Assembly: GCF_963675965.1 (NCBI RefSeq) | Contig: NZ_OY780935.1 | Location: forward strand, 2,592,501 to 2,656,500 | Source of the DNA: an uncultured Celeribacter sp. | Lineage (GTDB): Bacteria; Pseudomonadota; Alphaproteobacteria; Rhodobacterales; Rhodobacteraceae | Direction of reading: 5' to 3' | DNA: 64,000 nucleotides | Part shown: in pieces, positions 7,583 through 16,565 of the stretch | Position numbering within the stretch: the first letter of the stretch is position 1 | Layout of the letters: each line of letters starts with the position of its first letter | The notes under the pieces: generated by a model | Databases searched by the model: none | The model's input: only the letters and a program-made list of their open reading frames with translations | Told to the model about the DNA's origin: nothing | Made by a program: the position numbers and the translations under genes

Positions 7583-8914
7583 ATGCCCGGTCCTTTCGTC
7601 GTTCCTGTTCATGGCGATCTCGAATTGCCGAAGAAAGTCGATGTGGTCGTCATCGGCGGCGGCATCATCGGTGCCTCGACGGCACTGGAGCTTGCAGACA
7701 AGGGGCTGAAAGTGGCGCTTTGCGAAAAAGGCGGCATCGGTCACGAACAATCCAGCCGGAACTGGGGCTGGGTCCGGATCTCGCGGCGCGATCCGCGAGA
7801 AATCCCGCTCATGGCGGAAGCCTTGCGCATTTGGCCAACGCTTGCCGAGCGGACGGGACGCGATCTTGGCTACAAGCGGGCGGGAATCGCGTTTGCCTGC
7901 GCCAATGACAAGGAATACGACGAGCACGCGCGTTGGCTCGAATATCTCAAAGAATATCAATTTGATAGCCGCATGTTGTCGGCAACTGAATTCCACGAAA
8001 TGACGCCCGGCTCCGAAATGGATGTCACAGGCGCGTTATATACTGCCGCGGATGGCCGCGCGGAACCGCAAAAGGCGGCACCGGCGATTGCCGAGGCGGC
8101 AAGGGATCGCGGCGCGCATATCCTGACCGAATGCGCTGTGCGCGGAATCGAGACCAAAGCGGGTCAGGTCTGTGGCGTGGTGACAGAACGCGGTGAGATC
8201 GCCTGTGAACAGGTGGTTCTGGCTGGCGGTGCGTGGTCGAGCCTGTTTGCGCGCAACACCGGATTGCGCCTGCCGCAGCTCAAAGTGAAGAACTCGGTCA
8301 TTCGGACCAAGCCGCTCGAAGGCGGGCCGGAACATGCGATCTGGTCGGAAGGTTTCTCCATCCGCAAACGTCAGGACGGCGGCTACACAATCGCAGACGG
8401 GTTCCGCAACATCGTCGATATCGTGCCGGATAGCTTCCGCTACATGCGTGATTTCCTTCCGGCGCTCGGTGCGGAGTGGAAAGCCCTCATGCTGCGCTTT
8501 GGTGGCCGGTTCTATGATGAGGCGCGCCTGCCGAACAAATGGTCTTTGGACGAGGCCAGCCCGTTTGAGTACAACCGCGTGCTCGATCCCAAACCGGCTT
8601 TCAACCTTCAAGACAAGGCACTGGACAATCTGCGCAAGGCCTTCCCAGTTTTCGAGAAAGCCGAGATTGCGCAGCGTTGGGCCGGGGCGATTGATGTGAC
8701 GCCGGATGCCATTCCGGTCATCTCACCGATTGACCAAATCCCCGGTTTCTACATTGCGACGGGCTTCTCTGGCCACGGGTTCGGGATCGGACCGGGGGCA
8801 GGGCGCCTTGCCGCGGATCTCGTTCTGGGGCGCACCCCAGTCGTTGATCCCACACCTTTCCGTTTTAGCCGCTTCAGCGATGGGTCGAAGATCGAAATCA
8901 TCAGCGGCTACTGA
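7583..8914 (+). CDS. FAD-dependent amine/amino-acid oxidoreductase (DAO family), copy 1
   Basis: 443 residues. The N-terminal dinucleotide motif is VVIGGGIIGASTALELAD (about 26-43), followed by the cluster-specific SSRNWGWVR segment, which probably lies at the flavin. The C-terminus has the second FAD contact ATGFSGHGFGIGPGAG. Family members oxidise C-N bonds of amino acids or secondary amines to imine or aldehyde. A strong GAGGAG site precedes the ATG. It is clearly paralogous to the product of 14012-15364 along its whole length, sharing SSRNWGWVR, DGRAEPQKAAPAIA and GFSGHGFG. Confidence 0.9.
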   Translation: MPGPFVVPVHGDLELPKKVDVVVIGGGIIGASTALELADKGLKVALCEKGGIGHEQSSRNWGWVRISRRDPREIPLMAEALRIWPTLAERTGRDLGYKRAGIAFACANDKEYDEHARWLEYLKEYQFDSRMLSATEFHEMTPGSEMDVTGALYTAADGRAEPQKAAPAIAEAARDRGAHILTECAVRGIETKAGQVCGVVTERGEIACEQVVLAGGAWSSLFARNTGLRLPQLKVKNSVIRTKPLEGGPEHAIWSEGFSIRKRQDGGYTIADGFRNIVDIVPDSFRYMRDFLPALGAEWKALMLRFGGRFYDEARLPNKWSLDEASPFEYNRVLDPKPAFNLQDKALDNLRKAFPVFEKAEIAQRWAGAIDVTPDAIPVISPIDQIPGFYIATGFSGHGFGIGPGAGRLAADLVLGRTPVVDPTPFRFSRFSDGSKIEIISGY

Positions 8915-8919
8915 CCTGC

Positions 8920-8939
8920 CGGGCGTTTTTACGCGCCCG
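8920..8939 (+). other. Intercistronic hairpin
   Basis: CGGGCG (8920-8925) pairs with CGCCCG (8934-8939) around a T-rich loop. No T tract follows. It may mark an mRNA processing or stabilising element just ahead of the binding-protein gene. Confidence 0.4.
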
Positions 8940-9012
8940 CGTGACTGGTCCGTGAAGCACAGGCACGGATTAATCCTCCTCCTCCAACCTGCGCAAAAAC
9001 AGGGAATGCAAG

Positions 9013-10677
9013 ATGACTGACGAGAAGAAAAATTCCGCACATCTCAACCGCCGTCAGGCTTTGATGATGATGGGGGCCGCAGGGGTCACCGGTCTTTTGG
9101 GGCCGGTTGCCATCGGGCGTGATCGCGCCTTTGCCGCCAATGCCGATCCGTCGGGACAGCTGGTGCTGGCCTTTTCGCAAGAACCGACCGTGTTCAACCC
9201 GCTGATGCCGCATATCGAAGTAGACGAAGGTCTCTATTACGCCATCTACGATCCGCTGTTCGACTTTGACCCGGCTGGTGAATTCTTCCCCATTCTCGTG
9301 ACTGAAGTTCCGTCGGTGGCCAATGGTGGCATCTCCGAGGACGGCCTGAATTGGCGCGTCAAACTGAAAGATGGCGTGACCTGGCATGACGGCACGCCGT
9401 TCACCGCAGAAGACGTGAAGTTCTCCCTCGAACTGACGATGGACCCGGATTTCCGCTCCTTCCGCTCCACCGGCTACAAGCTGATGCAGAACATCACTGT
9501 GGTGTCCGACACTGAAATCACTTGGGAAATGAGCGAGTCCTTCGCGCCGATGGCCGCGATCCTCGCCTCTACCTATATGGTACCGAAACATATCTTTGAC
9601 GGTGTGGCCGACAAAAACGACACGTCGCTCAACACGACGCCGATCGGCACCGGCCCGTTCAAATTCAAGAACCGCATGGCGGGCGATCACATCGAGTTTG
9701 AAGCGAATACCGACTACCACATGGATGGTCCATTCCTTGAGACTTTGATCATCAAATACGTGCCTGATCTCAACGTGATGTACACGCAGTTCAAATCCGG
9801 CGACATCGACGTTGTGGGTCTTCAATACATCACCCCGGATCACCTTGCTGAAGCCGAAAAACTCGACGGCAAAGTCGTCAAGGTGTCTGGACAGGCAACG
9901 TTTGAGTCCATCGGTCTCAACATGATGCGCGATCAGTTCCAAGATCCGGCCGTGCGCAAAGCGCTTTACGCCGCAATCGACAAGACCTCGATCATCGACG
10001 CACTTTACTACGGCGTACCGACCCCGACCGAGACCTACATGCCGCAGCAGTCCTACTACTATAACCCGGACCTGCCGAAGCATGAGTTCAATATCGAAAA
10101 AGCCAACGCGCTTCTCGATGAGGCGGGCTGGGTCGAAGGCTCTGATGGCATTCGCGAAAAAGACGGTGTGAAACTGGCTTTCTCCAACTCGACCACCGCA
10201 GGCAACCACCTGCGTGAACAGGCGCAGCAATTCATTCAGCAGACCTTCTCCGAGATCGGTGTGCAGATGGAGATCAAGAACTTCCCGCCGGCCGTCATGT
10301 GGGGCGACTATTGGATGAACTCCGAGTTTGACTCCGTGATGGTTGGTCTCAACACCCTTGCAGGCGCGGACCCGGACACTTCGGACTATTTCATGTCCAC
10401 CATGTCCCCTGCGCGCGGGGGCTCTGGTCAGAACACCTTCGCCTATCAAAGCGAGAAGGTCGACGAGCTGATGATCAAGGGCGCTGCCAACTTCGTTCCC
10501 GAAGAGCGCAAGGCGATCTATCAGGAGATGCAGGCTGTGATCCGCGAAGATCTGCCGTTCCTGCCGCTGTTCCAATACTCCGTGATCAAAGGCTGGAAAG
10601 CCGATGTGACCGGCCCGGCGCCGAATGTGAACAACCGCATCGACACCTGGAACGTGCGCGATTGGAAGCGCACCTGA
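9013..10677 (+). CDS. Periplasmic binding protein of a dipeptide/oligopeptide-type ABC transporter
   Basis: 554 residues, family 5 solute-binding protein (DppA/OppA-like). The N-terminus has a twin-arginine signal (NRRQALMMMG, Arg13-Arg14), a hydrophobic stretch and a likely cleavage near AFA-AN (about 41), so export may be through Tat. Family hallmarks follow: NWRVKLKDGVTWHDGTPFTA near 113-132 and VRKALYAAIDK in the middle. It delivers substrate to the permeases just downstream. It sits between two strong hairpins, which may raise its mRNA level over the permeases. Family 5 proteins also bind opines, nickel complexes and amine conjugates, so peptides are not certain. Confidence 0.93.
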   Translation: MTDEKKNSAHLNRRQALMMMGAAGVTGLLGPVAIGRDRAFAANADPSGQLVLAFSQEPTVFNPLMPHIEVDEGLYYAIYDPLFDFDPAGEFFPILVTEVPSVANGGISEDGLNWRVKLKDGVTWHDGTPFTAEDVKFSLELTMDPDFRSFRSTGYKLMQNITVVSDTEITWEMSESFAPMAAILASTYMVPKHIFDGVADKNDTSLNTTPIGTGPFKFKNRMAGDHIEFEANTDYHMDGPFLETLIIKYVPDLNVMYTQFKSGDIDVVGLQYITPDHLAEAEKLDGKVVKVSGQATFESIGLNMMRDQFQDPAVRKALYAAIDKTSIIDALYYGVPTPTETYMPQQSYYYNPDLPKHEFNIEKANALLDEAGWVEGSDGIREKDGVKLAFSNSTTAGNHLREQAQQFIQQTFSEIGVQMEIKNFPPAVMWGDYWMNSEFDSVMVGLNTLAGADPDTSDYFMSTMSPARGGSGQNTFAYQSEKVDELMIKGAANFVPEERKAIYQEMQAVIREDLPFLPLFQYSVIKGWKADVTGPAPNVNNRIDTWNVRDWKRT

Positions 10678-10700
10678 GGCCAACACCTCTTGCATAAAGA

Positions 10701-10726
10701 CATGCGGCGTCCCTTCCCGCCGCATG
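10701..10726 (+). other. Intercistronic stem-loop between binding protein and permease genes
   Basis: A perfect 9-base stem, CATGCGGCG (10701-10709) with CGCCGCATG (10718-10726), and an 8-base loop, with no T tract. Such hairpins after binding-protein genes commonly protect the upstream mRNA and give more binding protein than permease. Confidence 0.55.
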
Positions 10727-10795
10727 CCCCGGCCAGCCGAACTCCTCACCCCCGCGGCTGACCGCCCTTAAAAAACGCACAAGGAGGGCGGCTTG

Positions 10796-11746
10796 ATGCT
10801 GCGCTATATTTCGTCCCGGCTCGGACAGAGTCTCATTTTGCTTTTGATCGTGTCCTTCATCGGGTTCGCGGTCCTGACCCTTGCGCCCGGTGGTCCGCTG
10901 TCGCAATTCGCGCTCAGCCCCGGCATGACGCAGGAGCAGATCGACAAGATCGCTGCGCAAATGGGCCTCGATCGCCCGGTCGTGGTGCAATATTTCGACT
11001 GGATCACGCATCTGGTGGTCGGCGACTGGGGCACCTCCTATCGGGACGGACAATCCGTTCTTCATGTGATCGGCAGCCACCTGTTCGCAACCCTGCTCCT
11101 GATGGGGACGGCGACGGTGATTTCCGTGTCCTTGGGCAGCACCATCGGCATTTTCAGCGCGCTCAAACGTGGCGGCAGCTTTGACTACACCATGACGGTG
11201 CTGGCGATGGTGGCCCTCTCGATCCCGACCTTCTGGTTCGGTCTGATCGCGATTTACATCTTTTCTCTGAACCTTGGCTGGTTGCCGGCTGGCAACATGT
11301 ACACGGTGGGCGACGGCTCCGTCCTCGATTACATGCGCCACCTGATCATGCCTGCCGCCGTGCTCGCACTTGTCGATGTGGCGATCTGGAGCCGGTACAT
11401 GCGGACCTCGACGCTGAACGTGATCAATCAGGATTTCGTGCGTACCGCGCAAGCCAAGGGTCTGACGCGCCGCCGTGTCATCCTCAAACACATCGTTGGC
11501 AACTCTCTGGTCCCGATGATCACGCTTGCTGGACTTCAGCTTCCGATGGTTCTGGGCGGTGCGCTCGTGACGGAAACGGTGTTCACCTGGCCCGGTATGG
11601 GGCGGCTGTTCCTCGATAGCCTCGGCTACTCAGATTACCCGGTCGTGATGGGGCTTCTGATGGCCTCCGCCATGCTGGTTCTGATCGGCAACCTTGCCGC
11701 CGATCTCATCGTCGCGCTGATTGATCCGCGCATTCGTCTCGACTGA
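10796..11746 (+). CDS. ABC transporter permease, DppB type
   Basis: About 316 residues with six predicted membrane segments; the first is SLILLLIVSFIGFAVLTL. The C-terminal part carries the EAA-like loop (FVRTAQAKGLTRRRVILKH), which docks to the ATPase. An AAGGAGGG site at 10781-10788 places the start at the ATG at 10796; a TTG three bases upstream is less likely. It forms a heterodimer with the next gene's product. Confidence 0.92.
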   Translation: MLRYISSRLGQSLILLLIVSFIGFAVLTLAPGGPLSQFALSPGMTQEQIDKIAAQMGLDRPVVVQYFDWITHLVVGDWGTSYRDGQSVLHVIGSHLFATLLLMGTATVISVSLGSTIGIFSALKRGGSFDYTMTVLAMVALSIPTFWFGLIAIYIFSLNLGWLPAGNMYTVGDGSVLDYMRHLIMPAAVLALVDVAIWSRYMRTSTLNVINQDFVRTAQAKGLTRRRVILKHIVGNSLVPMITLAGLQLPMVLGGALVTETVFTWPGMGRLFLDSLGYSDYPVVMGLLMASAMLVLIGNLAADLIVALIDPRIRLD

Positions 11747-11759
11747 AGGACCGTAGCTC

Positions 11760-12641
11760 ATGACCTCTCTCACAACGAATACGCCCGCTCGCCGTCAACT
11801 CATCAAATCCCGCGCTCTGCGTCGGTTTCTGAGTCACAAACTCGCCCTGATCGGCCTGATCATGGTGTTGACGCTCACGATCGCCTGTTTCTTCGGGCCG
11901 TACTTTCTGCAGTATGACGAGCTTTATATCGACCTGCGCGCACGTTTTGCGTCGCCGGGTACCGGAGCGCATATCTTTGGCACCGATCCCCTAGGCCGAG
12001 ACATCGCCGCGCGCCTTTTTCATGCCGGTCAAATCTCCATGGCGGTGGGCTTTGCCGTCATGCTGATCGCGACCACCATCGGTTCCGTCGTTGGCGTCGT
12101 CTCTGGTTATTACGGCGGCAAGGTCTCTGCCGTTCTGATGCGGATTGTGGACGCTTTCCTGTCGTTTCCCTCGGTCTTCCTCTTGCTCGCTCTGGCCGCG
12201 TTCATTCAACCGGGGCCGGTGATGATCGCACTCATTATCTCGGCCACAAGCTGGATGGAAGTTGCCCGGATCGTTGAGGCCGAGGTTAAATCGCTTCGAA
12301 ACCAGGATTTCGTGCAAGCGGCCCATATGCTCGGCCTATCGAACCGCTGGATCATGTTCCGCGAGCTACTGCCCAATGCCCTCGGCCCGATCATCGTTGC
12401 GGCTACCTTGACCGTGGCCCGCGCGATCCTGCTTGAAGCCTATATCTCTTTCCTCGGCTACGGCATCCAACCGCCGCTTCCGAGCTGGGGGAATATGCTA
12501 AACGGCGCGCAGCAATATCTGCAATCCGCGCCTTGGCTGGCCATTGTGCCGGGCGTTGCGATCACCATCGCTGTGACCGGGTTCAACTTCATCGGGGACG
12601 GGCTGCGCGATGCATTCGACAGCCGTGCGCAAGGGGAATAA
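11760..12641 (+). CDS. ABC transporter permease, DppC type
   Basis: 293 residues. It has a cytoplasmic N-terminus, then a membrane segment (LALIGLIMVLTLTIACFF) and the OppC/DppC signature around FGTDPLGRDIAARLFHAGQI. The EAA loop is FVQAAHMLGLSNRWIMFREL. It starts 13 bases after the partner permease gene. With the fused ATPase at 4516-6153 and the binding protein at 9013-10677 it completes one importer. Confidence 0.92.
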   Translation: MTSLTTNTPARRQLIKSRALRRFLSHKLALIGLIMVLTLTIACFFGPYFLQYDELYIDLRARFASPGTGAHIFGTDPLGRDIAARLFHAGQISMAVGFAVMLIATTIGSVVGVVSGYYGGKVSAVLMRIVDAFLSFPSVFLLLALAAFIQPGPVMIALIISATSWMEVARIVEAEVKSLRNQDFVQAAHMLGLSNRWIMFRELLPNALGPIIVAATLTVARAILLEAYISFLGYGIQPPLPSWGNMLNGAQQYLQSAPWLAIVPGVAITIAVTGFNFIGDGLRDAFDSRAQGE

Positions 12642-12642
12642 C

Positions 12643-13968
12643 ATGCAAGCGAAATTCTCACCGTTCAAAGACACGCTCTGGTACGCAACCGCGCCGAAAG
12701 CCCCCGACACAGTCGCCCTACACGGTGAGGTCAAAGCCGATGTCTGCATCGTTGGGGCAGGGTACTCGGGCCTGACCACGGCATTGGAACTCAGCCGTCA
12801 GGGTGTCTCCGTTGTCGTCCTTGAGCGCGAAGAGATCGGCTTTGGCGGATCGGGGCGCAATGCCGGACACTGCACACCGACGTTCACGCATTACAGTCTG
12901 CCGGAACTGCGCAAGGTCTTGGTGGAGCCTTGGGCCGAACGTCTGATCCATCGTCAGACCCGCGCGAACGACAAGGTGGAGGCTATGATCGCTCGCTATG
13001 ACATCGATTGCGAATGGGAGCAGAATGGCTATGTTCAGGGGGCGTTATTCCCGTCTCATCTCAAGACGCTTGAAAACCATGTAAAAACCTACAACGCCGT
13101 TGGAGCACGCACCCGTATGCTCGACCGCGACGAAGTACACGAGATCACCGGATCCTCGCGCTTTTATGGCGGCTGGTTCCATGAAGAGGCGGGCGGCCTG
13201 AACGCCTTGGCCTACTCGCGCGGCCTTGGCCGTGCGGTGATCTCCGAGGGTGGCCGGATTTACACCGGGTCAAGCGTGACGGGCTGTGACCGAGAAAACC
13301 AGTCCTGGGTGGTGAAGACGCAGCGTGGCTCGGTCAGGGCGGAAAAGGTGATCTACACGACGGGCGCTTATACCGTCGCGGGCTGGCCGAAACTTGATCA
13401 GACCTTCCGCATCATGCGCGTCTTTGTGGCGGCGACACAGCCCTTGTCTGCGGCCTCTCAGGCAGTGGTTTTGCCGAAACGGACGACCATCCAAGACGGG
13501 CGCGGCGATATTTACGTCTACAAATACAACCGCGAAAACCGCATTGTCGCCTCCATGTTCCCCATGGGCGCACGCGGGAAAGACCTGGCCTATACCCGCA
13601 AAGTTCTGTCGGATCGCCTCAAATGGTTGCATCCGGAGCTGCGCGAAGAACTGCGTTGGGATTTCTTCTGGTATGGCGAGTTGGACATGCAGCGCAAAAC
13701 TGTGCCGCGTCTCTACGGGCTCGCCCCGGGTGTTGTGGCAATGACGGGCCTTTCGGGGCGCGGCGTGCCGACCGGTTCTATGGTGGGGGGAATCCTGTCC
13801 GACTGGGCCATGGGCGTCCCGGAGACCGATCTCGATCTGTGCCTGGAGCCGCTGAGCAGCCAGCCCCTTTACATGAATTTCGCGCCGCACGCAGCGTTGC
13901 GGGGCTATCGCCTACGCGACCGGCTGCGCGCCACGCGGCAAGGTGCGCCCTTGCCGCCGCACGCATAA
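12643..13968 (+). CDS. FAD-dependent oxidoreductase, PuuB/OrdL-like (DAO family)
   Basis: About 441 residues. The FAD motif VCIVGAGYSGLTTALEL (about 36-52) is followed by GFGGSGRNAGHCTPTF, the GSGRNAG block typical of gamma-glutamylputrescine oxidase-type and related amine oxidases. The C-terminus has VVAMTGLSGRGVPTGSMVGG. The ATG at 12643 follows AAGGGG and lies one base after the permease stop; an earlier in-frame ATG inside the permease gene was rejected. It belongs to a different DAO subgroup from the two SSRNWGWVR oxidases in the same operon, so it may act on another intermediate. Confidence 0.9.
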   Translation: MQAKFSPFKDTLWYATAPKAPDTVALHGEVKADVCIVGAGYSGLTTALELSRQGVSVVVLEREEIGFGGSGRNAGHCTPTFTHYSLPELRKVLVEPWAERLIHRQTRANDKVEAMIARYDIDCEWEQNGYVQGALFPSHLKTLENHVKTYNAVGARTRMLDRDEVHEITGSSRFYGGWFHEEAGGLNALAYSRGLGRAVISEGGRIYTGSSVTGCDRENQSWVVKTQRGSVRAEKVIYTTGAYTVAGWPKLDQTFRIMRVFVAATQPLSAASQAVVLPKRTTIQDGRGDIYVYKYNRENRIVASMFPMGARGKDLAYTRKVLSDRLKWLHPELREELRWDFFWYGELDMQRKTVPRLYGLAPGVVAMTGLSGRGVPTGSMVGGILSDWAMGVPETDLDLCLEPLSSQPLYMNFAPHAALRGYRLRDRLRATRQGAPLPPHA

Positions 13969-14011
13969 GCATTCAACAGGCGCAAAAGGCGCCGTATTTA
14001 GGAGAAGAACC

Positions 14012-15364
14012 ATGCCGGGACCGAAACTTGATCCGGTCGAGAGCAACGCAAACCTGCCCGCAGAAGTCGATGTCCTGATCATCGGCGGCGGGATCGCTGG
14101 GGTTTGCACCGCACTTGAACTCGTGGATCGTGGCAAAACGGTTGCGATCTGTGAAAAAGGCGAGATCGGTGCGGAACAGTCCAGCCGCAACTGGGGCTGG
14201 GTGCGCCTGACGCACCGCGACCCGCGCGAAATGCCCCTGATGGTGGAATCCGTTCGCCTCTGGAAAAACATGAATGAGCGGATTGATGATGAGACCGGGT
14301 ATCGCCAATGCGGCGTGACCTATACGGTTGCGACGGACTCGGCTCTTGCTGCGGAGCGTGAGGCCTGTGATGATCTGAACAAATATCAGATCCCGGCGAA
14401 AATCCTCAGCCGGGAAGAGGCCGTCGAGGCGTTTCCCGGCTTTTCCTTGGAAATCAAAGGCGCACTTTATAACCCGCATGATGGACGTGCAGAACCTCAG
14501 AAAGCCGCGCCTGCCATTGCGCGCGCGGTGCAGGAGCGGGGCGGTAGCGTTCACCAGAACTGCGCCGTTCGCACGGTCGAAACCGAAGGCGGCAAGGTGA
14601 CCGGTGTGGTGACCGAGCATGGCACGATCAAATGCTCCGCCGTGCTTGTCGCAGGTGGAGTTTGGTCGCGTTTGCTCTTGGGGAATATGGGGATTTACCT
14701 ACCGCAGCTGCGCACGAAAAACACGGTGATGCGCACGGAACCGCTTCCGGAAGGACCGGAACAAACGCTCAAAACCCCCGGTTTTGCCATGCGTAAGCGG
14801 CTGGACGGCGGATACAACATCGCCTCGGCCGCACCGAGCCGCTATCAGCTGACCCCGGACAGCTTCCGCTTGCTCAAAGCCTTTATTCCGACGTTGAAAA
14901 ATGAATGGCGCAACGTGTCTCTCGGCATTGGCGCTGCGTTTTTCGAAGCCCTGCGCACGCAGCGACGCTGGACATCAAAAGATGTGACGCCGTTTGAGAA
15001 AACGCGCATTCTTGACCCTGAACCGGATGCTCCTTTGATCGACAAGGTACTTGATCTCGTAAAGCGGGATTACAAGCCCTTCAAAGGGGCCAAAGTTGCA
15101 CAACTCTGGGCCGGTTATATCGACGTTTTGCCAGATGTGATCCCGGTGATTTCCGCGACCGAGGGCGTCAAAAACGGTGTGGCGGGTCTCTATGTGGCAA
15201 CCGGGTTTTCCGGGCATGGGTTTGGACTCGGGACCGGGGCAGGGCTCCTCGCTGCCGATCTCATCACCGGCCACACGCCCTGTGTCGATCCGAAACCGTT
15301 CCGTCTTCATCGTTTCACGGATGGCAGCAAAATCACCCCGATGGAAGGCATCATCCAACGCTGA
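14012..15364 (+). CDS. FAD-dependent amine/amino-acid oxidoreductase (DAO family), copy 2
   Basis: 450 residues, starting at the ATG at 14012 behind TAGGAGAAG. FAD motif LIIGGGIAGVCTALELVD, then SSRNWGWVRLTHRDPREMPL, DGRAEPQKAAPAIARAV and ATGFSGHGFGLGTGAG near the C-terminus. It is similar to copy 1 (7583-8914) from end to end, beginning with the shared MPGP, so the pair arose by duplication inside or near this operon. They may act on two related substrates, two stereoisomers, or as subunits of one complex. Residues around the presumed substrate pocket differ. Confidence 0.9.
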   Translation: MPGPKLDPVESNANLPAEVDVLIIGGGIAGVCTALELVDRGKTVAICEKGEIGAEQSSRNWGWVRLTHRDPREMPLMVESVRLWKNMNERIDDETGYRQCGVTYTVATDSALAAEREACDDLNKYQIPAKILSREEAVEAFPGFSLEIKGALYNPHDGRAEPQKAAPAIARAVQERGGSVHQNCAVRTVETEGGKVTGVVTEHGTIKCSAVLVAGGVWSRLLLGNMGIYLPQLRTKNTVMRTEPLPEGPEQTLKTPGFAMRKRLDGGYNIASAAPSRYQLTPDSFRLLKAFIPTLKNEWRNVSLGIGAAFFEALRTQRRWTSKDVTPFEKTRILDPEPDAPLIDKVLDLVKRDYKPFKGAKVAQLWAGYIDVLPDVIPVISATEGVKNGVAGLYVATGFSGHGFGLGTGAGLLAADLITGHTPCVDPKPFRLHRFTDGSKITPMEGIIQR

Positions 15365-15399
15365 GATGCCCGCTAAAATACTGATCGAGGACATAGATT

Positions 15400-16320
15400 A
15401 TGACGATGCTGCTGAACTTCCCCGATCCGGAACGATTGGCTATTTTCAGGGAAATTTTCGCGCGCGAAGTGCCGGGGGTGGCTTTGGTCACTCCGGACAT
15501 GGACTACGCGCCGGAGGATATCGGCTATGTCTTCACCTGGCTTCCGCCCGAAGACTGGGCTGCATTTCCAAATCTGGAAGTCGTGTTCTCGATCAGCGCG
15601 GGCGTCGATCAATTCAAGACACTGCCTCAGCACATTTCACTTGTGAAAATGGTCGATCCAAATAACATCCAACGTGTGCTCGACTATGTGCTGACGGCGT
15701 GCCTAGCGTCTCTGCGGCTGTTTCCCAATTTTTCAGACAACCAACGCCGCAAGACATGGGAGCCACGCACCGTTCCGGCAATCTCGGAGACAGAAGTCTC
15801 CATCCTTGGCCTTGGTGCGATCGGGGAGCAAGCCGCGCTTCTGTTGAAGTCTGTCGGGTTTCAGGTTTCTGGCTGGTCGCGTAGCCCGCGCAATATCGAC
15901 GGTGTCCGCTGTGTTGCGGGGCATGATGGCGTGCATGAGCTTCTGGAAACAGCGGATATCGTCGTCTGCCTTTTACCTTTGACAGATGAAACACGGGGAA
16001 TTTTATCGCGTCCGTTTTTCGAGCAGATGAAGCAGGGGGCCAATCTTGTGCATGTGGGGCGAGGTGCGCATTGCGTCATTCCTGATCTGGCTGCTGCGCT
16101 TGAGAGCTGTCAGGTGGGCAATGCTATTCTCGATGTGTTTGAGACGGAACCTTTGCCGGAAGACGATCCAGCGTGGAAGCTAAAAAATTGCCTGATCACG
16201 CCGCATGTCGCCGGGCGCACAGATGCGCGAACAGCGGGAATGAATGTCGCGACCAATCTACAGCGACTTCAGGAGGGTCAGCCATTGTTGTGGCAGGTGG
16301 ACCGCAGCAAAGGATATTGA
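15400..16320 (+). CDS. NAD(P)-dependent 2-hydroxyacid dehydrogenase, GhrA-like
   Basis: 306 residues, close to glyoxylate/hydroxypyruvate reductase A in length. The cofactor fold starts at VSILGLGAIGEQAALLLKSV (GLGAIG at 137-142). The HVGRGAHCV and FETEPLPEDDPAW segments and TPHVAG near the end carry the catalytic Arg, Glu and His regions of the family. It would reduce a 2-oxoacid such as glyoxylate, a common product of oxidising glycine-type amines, which fits the three DAO oxidases upstream. A GAGGA site precedes the ATG. Last gene of the cluster; IS debris follows. Confidence 0.88.
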   Translation: MTMLLNFPDPERLAIFREIFAREVPGVALVTPDMDYAPEDIGYVFTWLPPEDWAAFPNLEVVFSISAGVDQFKTLPQHISLVKMVDPNNIQRVLDYVLTACLASLRLFPNFSDNQRRKTWEPRTVPAISETEVSILGLGAIGEQAALLLKSVGFQVSGWSRSPRNIDGVRCVAGHDGVHELLETADIVVCLLPLTDETRGILSRPFFEQMKQGANLVHVGRGAHCVIPDLAAALESCQVGNAILDVFETEPLPEDDPAWKLKNCLITPHVAGRTDARTAGMNVATNLQRLQEGQPLLWQVDRSKGY

Positions 16321-16407
16321 TGGGGCAAATTTAGGCGTATTTCGGGCATCGCCAAGTTGTCTGATATTGGACGCAGTTAGCCGCAGGGTTGTCGTCAGGC
16401 GGACATC

Positions 16408-16525
16408 TCAAGGGCGTATCAGTGCCACAGATCGAAAGCGTCGGATCTGGTCGTGGGCGGCTAGGAACCGCTGCGCTTGACGCGGAGATTTGAACCGGGC
16501 ACGCGCTACCTTGAACTGCGTTACC
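16408..16525 (-). pseudogene. Remnant of an IS6-family transposase (C-terminal part)
   Basis: The minus strand reads FKVARARFKSPRQAQRFLAA and then HDQIRRFRSVALI before a TGA at 16408-16410. The RFKSxRQAQRFL segment is highly typical of the C-terminus of IS6/IS26-like transposases. No DDE core remains, so this is a decayed fragment. Confidence 0.65.
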
Positions 16526-16565
16526 TGTTAGAAACCAATGAGTTATATAATAATAAGATTGTGCC

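Noticed and set aside
8929..10749. 606-codon minus-strand open frame opposite the binding-protein gene
   Set aside because: His/Arg/Val-rich composition typical of an antisense shadow; the plus-strand gene has strong family motifs.
16470..16500. TTTGAACC-like sequence resembling a tRNA T-arm
   Set aside because: It is the complement of codons in the IS6 transposase remnant, and no acceptor or anticodon stems surround it.
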